Below, piece after piece: positions 59,347 to 64,000 of a stretch of DNA of 64,000 bases. This DNA comes from Strongylocentrotus purpuratus (taxonomy: Eukaryota; Echinodermata; Echinoidea; Camarodonta; Strongylocentrotidae). The notes under the pieces are model-generated. The model did not search any database. It saw only the letters and a list, made by a program, of their open reading frames with translations, and had not been told where the DNA came from. The position numbers and the translations under genes are program-made. Within the stretch, counting starts at the first letter, position 1, and every line of letters starts with the position of its first letter. Location of the stretch: NCBI RefSeq assembly GCF_000002235.5, contig NW_022145612.1, forward strand, positions 15,492,809-15,556,808, written 5' to 3'.

Positions 59347-60910
59347 GCCAAAGAGGAAGAGGAAAGAGAACATAACGGAGATGGGGAAGACTGGGGTTCA
59401 ACCAGGTGGAAGAGCTGGTTATGTTAATTTGTTTTTGGTCCAATGGTCACATTCATAAAGGACATGGCGTCTTTGAATGGTGTGCTCTGCAGGAAACTGA
59501 CTTGTGGACTATTCCAAGGCCACACAGGGGTTGACAAGACTTTTGTCTTCTACTCATTGGTCTTCTACTTGTTAAATGAGCGCAAGGGAAATTTAGCAGG
59601 GGGTAATGTCGGGAGGATGGAAGAGCATGATGCCATGGTTACCATGGTTACCTTCGCATCATTGATGGTGCAGGGTAAATGTGAATGCAGAGCAGCTGGG
59701 GAGCAGGTAAAGCTGGAGGACATCACATTATTTTTTTAATCATTGTTTAATGTTATTATGGGATGAAATCCTCTTCCGTTATGACTAGACACCATGACCA
59801 GGCCGGCATTAATGGCTATTTGATGTCATCAGGAAGTTTGTGTTTGTGTGTGTGTGTGTTTAAATGGCTTGCTCACCTGAAAACCAGCGTAGATATTTTC
59901 TCAGAAGATGAATAGATTATTATTAATATTATTATCAGGGAAAGTTAAGTTTATTTACAATGCAGTTGAAAAATATATTTTACAGAAGAATGAATTTCAA
60001 AAATAATTATTAAACTTAATCTTGAGGTATATCTTGTACCACCAAAATCTGATTACCATCAATGTAAAATATGCTTTAGAAATCTTTACTTTTGACAAAG
60101 TCATTGAAAGGAGGAAGGGAGAATTGTTAAATAAAATTTAGGTGGAACATATAAATGACTGTCCTTTTTTCAAATTCATATATCTGCTCAATAATAATCC
60201 ACCAGTAATCTCATTCCTTCTATTTCTATCTTTTCATACCACTACATAAATAAGGGCAACAATTTCTTAACCTCAATAGTTGAGGGAAATGTATTCTTCA
60301 ACTCTTCAGTGAGATAAAAGATAAAAGAGAGAAAAGGCAACAATTTAACAAAAGAAAAACACTTGAAACAATAACATCTTGGCAGGTTAAAGATTAAATC
60401 AAACAAATGAGGTTCTAAAAAGGGAATTACCATAAGAGAATCTCTTTGAGTAATCCCAAACAACGCTGGGATAGAGAGGAAAAATGATGTAATCACAGAG
60501 CAATACACTGTAAGTTTTCATGATATGATTCACTATATATATAACACGATGACAAGACTGTAATAGAGCATAGATAAAACATAAACAACACCTCAAATAA
60601 GAAAGATGGAGCATATCATGACAAGTTCATGTGAGTCTCATCATCAATTATTCATTAGCATAACAAGACAGACTTTCTCGAACCTTCATCTTCATGTTGA
60701 TATGTAAACATCTTCTCTCCACCATGGAAACCTATTGACAGGCCTCAAAGGAGCAAAACAACATCCTCCACGTCTCTATTCTCACTAATATGGACAAACA
60801 ACATCTAATGAACATGGAAATTGCTCTTTATTATTCAAATTAACAATTCCCTAAGTTGCTGTAAATCAGAAAACAATGCAAACAACAATTGTCATGCAGG
60901 TTCTTTGCAG
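59343..60910. other. Unannotated spacer
   Basis: A 98-codon + strand frame from 59443 is unrecognised. (TG)n lies near 59839-59860. X-box on the minus strand at 59638-59651. Confidence 0.45.
59638..59651 (-). promoter_or_regulatory. RFX X-box consensus match, minus strand
   Basis: The complement of GTAACCATGGTAAC. Here it is part of a perfect 10-bp direct repeat (CCATGGTTAC twice), so a simple-repeat origin is possible. Confidence 0.35.
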
Positions 60911-61024
60911 CAGGGAGGCTTTCTAGCGCAAACAAATGGCTCAGTGACGGGCTATGACGTCAAAGACGAGCCAGCCATCGTCACGACAACCAGCCGGGGC
61001 TCTCAAGAAGACATCTCGAGATGA
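60911..61024 (+). other. Candidate C-terminal coding exon, unidentified
   Basis: After 'ttctttgcag' an open frame of 37 codons runs to TGA, beginning QGGFLAQTNGSVTGYDVKDE. About 60 percent of third positions are G or C against about a third nearby, which favours coding. The peptide is polar and Ser/Thr-rich and has VKDE, a match to the sumoylation pattern psi-K-x-E, as is common near the ends of transcription factors. The frame is open upstream of the acceptor too, but composition there turns AT-rich. The same stretch holds a perfect TGACGTCA (60955-60962), so an enhancer is a rival reading. No family recognised. Confidence 0.25.
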
Positions 61025-62310
61025 TGAAGACAACATCCCAGGTTCGTGCTGACGATAAAGACTTGTGCCATGAAATAACCCTACTGGGTATGAGTGGTTA
61101 GAGATTGACTTGCAGCTTATGACGTAGAATCCAATTGTATCCCTTAACAGACAGACTCAGATTACAAAACCAGTTTAATTGGCAATATGTCTGCCAGCTT
61201 CTCTCATAAGCCCCTATGGCAAACAATTTTTCTTTTTTCTCTCTCTCTTTCATGTTCGATAAGAAGTAGGCCGGTGAAGCACTGCCTAACTTTAAAAAGT
61301 CTTGCTTTATGTTGCATTTCCTTGTGTTGATACAATCCTAAGAATGTAAGGAATGTAGAAATAAGACTAATTCTGAATTGCTTCAAAATGTACAATTTTT
61401 AAAAATCAGAATACATTTAACAATGAAAAGAATGAAAGAAATCGGTAAAACATATATCCATATCTAGGAAAGAAGAGATTGTTAGAAAAAATATATTGGT
61501 TTAAAACGTTCATTCTAAACCTTACACATAATTTCTTAAAACTATGTTCACAATGTGTCTGTTTTGTAAACAGGAAAGCAAATCAAATGGAGAATTATAA
61601 AAGTTGGACAGAAATTAAAATAAAGTGGATACATCATACAACTAATCAAGTGCAGAGAAATCATTTCTAATGGCATTTATTTCTTTCTAGCTATTCTAAC
61701 TATTATTTAACATAATACAAATGCATTTGGTAAAAGAAGGAACTATATTGCATAAAAAAGCTGAATTAAAACTATAAAAAAATCATCGGGAAGAAGACAA
61801 GTTAAAGAAATGCATATTTATTGTCTTGTATACAGAGTGGCAATAATTGCTTTACAATCAACAAAAAAAAAAAAAAAATATTGAAATTGCATTTTGATTT
61901 GGTTAAAAGATTATTGAAAACATAGAAGCAAATAGATTACAGATAGGGAGGATAATGCTGCACCAGAAAAACAAGAGGTTTAGAAAGCTATTGATTATTA
62001 CAAAGTACATATGAATGGAAAAGACATTGAATGATTATGTTAGCACAGGAAGGCAGCCTGTCATACATTTATTGACATTCATGCATAATAATTACAAAGG
62101 CCTCGGATAAAAATAGACCAGGGATAAAATGAATCGCACGCGACCTGCTGGTAGGTACTGGATAGGATGCACCGCTGGAGTGCACGAGATGAAAATAGTG
62201 GCGTCATGCCCAGTCTTCCCATAGACGTATAGCCAAGCAACATAAGGCACTCCAAGCAATATTCATCTCGTCTGCATTGCATTAAACTCTGTCTGAACCC
62301 ATACAAACAG
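61025..62310. other. Unannotated spacer
   Basis: AT-rich with A-runs (near 61863-61878). A GC-richer patch lies at 62130-62290 without recognisable coding. Confidence 0.45.
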
Positions 62311-62640
62311 GGAGAGAGAGAGAGAGAGAGAGGGAGAGAGGGGAGACGCCAGCCAAACATGCAAATTGGAATTCATACACACACACACACACACACAAAA
62401 TGAACCCGCAATGACGATGCACATTTCTGCGCACCCCTTCACTGGGGCTGCGCCTGGCGTGTGGTGGCGGCGGTGGTGGTGATGATGGTGTGTGTGTGTG
62501 TGTGTGTGAAGTGTGTTATGAGAGAGATAGAGAAAGAGAGGATTTTGTAGTAAACACGAGCATTTGGCATTTTGAGGGAGAAAGTAGGTAGGGGGCACTC
62601 AGGGCGTGTTTGTGCGTGGGTGGATGCGCATGGGCACACA
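62311..62640. repeat. Cluster of (GA)n, (CA)n, GGT and (TG)n
   Basis: (GA)n at 62311-62341, (AC)n at 62377-62398, GGCGGTGGTGGT near 62465, and (TG)n at 62489-62509, with purine-rich sequence after. The frames rich in His or Ser/Leu here are artefacts. Confidence 0.85.
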
Positions 62641-64000
62641 ATTGAAGAAGTAGCAAGATGGATGCATGATCTTGTGAAAAGAATATCAAATGCTGTTGTT
62701 TTCTGATGGCGTTTTTAGAGAAAGGGTAGGTAATCTGTGGCAGTAGGCAGGGGGTGATTTAATTGAAAAAGAAACTCTCTGCTATATTAGTATGTCTCTA
62801 CAATTAAAGTGATATGCTATTCATTTCTTTTAAAGATAAGCTATGATGCATACAAAGCTCAGCATGATGATCCATGAAGACTTCTCTTATATTCACACTT
62901 GAGGTCCTTTAAGATAAGCGAATATGTGCACGGAATAGACAGACCTATAAAGGTTAAATTATTTCATCTTCCATACAATAAGTGCATGCAACCTATACCA
63001 TTATCAATTATATTACTCTTCCTGAGTCTCTCAACACATGCAAAACCAAAGAAAATATCAAAATTGATCTTCAAACAAGTAGGGACTTTCAATCATGCTT
63101 TGTTTCATTAGACCTAATATGTTCTTTTTGTATCTCAATTTTACACCCTTGTTGAGTGTTTTGTGAATTCAACTAAATTAGTATTTCACTAAATGTAAGC
63201 TGAAGTTCAATTCGATACCATCTAATCACACATAAATTCTTCCCTCGATAGGGCAAGAGGTACAAACCCTTTCAATTGAAAAGCACTGTTAAAAAATGGA
63301 ACAAGCACTTAGCACTTGACATAAATAAAAGCCCATTATCGTGGTATAATTAAAATGCCACCACCCATGTATTCATAGAGAAAGCCTCATAGGTCAGCCC
63401 TAAAAGATCAGGGTTATATGTGACGTATTCTATCCATGACATCCACAAAAGATGATGTACATATATAATGACGTCAGATTTTGGTGCCCTATTTCACTCT
63501 AATCCCGCAATCAAATTCGTCACTTACACTTCATCAATGGAAGGCTGCTTCCCATTCAGAAGTGTGCGTACTGAATGGTTATATTGATTAAATCAAGGCA
63601 AAATATTAACAGGTTGTCTGTCACTCCATTAAATCAAGGTATCTTCTATCACAGGATCAAGGCAAATATGATTTATTTACATGTAGGTACAACTTTTAAT
63701 TAAGTTTCATTCATTCTATTGTAAAATGAATATAATTTTGGGGCCAAAATTACATCCTCCTCTCATTTTCTATATTTTAATGTTGTCAGGACTGTACTAC
63801 AGAAAAAAATAACATAAATGATTAAAAGAAAAGACTTACATGTTATCTTCTATTTTCTGATGCACACTCCCTGCTCACAATTTGCACATAATGACATTGA
63901 AACAAAGCCCCTTCTCCCCTTGAAATTTGTTAAAGAAAGAGAAGATGCAATGTAAAATCCTCAGTGTTGAATACAGGGAGAGGGAGAGATCAAGATGACA
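62641..64000. other. Unannotated spacer to window end
   Basis: AT-rich; a perfect CRE octamer TGACGTCA at 63469-63476. A 70-codon frame at 62899-63111 has no recognisable features. Confidence 0.45.

Noticed and set aside
12756-63476. Three perfect CRE octamers (TGACGTCA at 12756, 60955, 63469)
   Set aside because: About one is expected by chance in a window this size, and one lies inside a MITE; the count is not significant.
1-64000. CRISPR arrays, rRNA or intact tRNA genes
   Set aside because: None seen. The tRNA-like promoters belong to SINEs, and the regular repeats are microsatellites or tandem duplications in a eukaryotic setting.

Overview
This is an AT-rich, metazoan-type intergenic or intronic window dominated by repeats. 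No complete, recognisable host gene is present. The mix is most like an echinoderm, probably a sea urchin. It has many long (GA)n tracts and G/C homopolymers, tRNA-derived SINEs, many short TIR elements, a hAT element carrying a BED-type transposase fragment, and a Ty3/Gypsy-type LTR element primed by a tRNA-Leu-like site. The species assignment is inference; no host gene fixes it.

Layout. 1-1.5 kb: nested tandem arrays. 1.5-10 kb: mostly unremarkable sequence with one telomere-like repeat and a direct duplication. 10-13.8 kb: two SINEs, two TIR elements (one with an exceptional hairpin) and a 490-bp polypurine tract. 16.8-21.9 kb: a cluster of tandem duplications and four TIR elements, including two copies of a TTAA-target family and a second copy of a 97-bp hairpin element. 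22-35.9 kb: mostly unannotated, with a candidate small secreted protein (24757-24963, minus strand), some isolated candidate exons, a SINE and (GA)n tracts. 35.9-37.1 kb: a hAT element with a perfect 8-bp target duplication, a transposase remnant and a nested TIR element. 38.5-43.4 kb: tandem repeats and microsatellites. 43.4-49.2 kb: a long inverted-repeat element split by a young LTR element (identical 162-bp LTRs, AACAC target duplication, PBS, PPT, and an RT-RNase H-integrase frame). 49-64 kb: mostly unannotated, with short CpG-containing islands, RFX X-box-like sites and one candidate C-terminal exon.

The only long open frame is the polyprotein frame of the LTR element (886 codons). Nothing indicates genes working together. 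The window is best read as a layered record of transposition: MITEs, hAT, a TIR element within hAT, and an LTR element within a foldback-like element. The possible host exons are weak and listed with low confidence.
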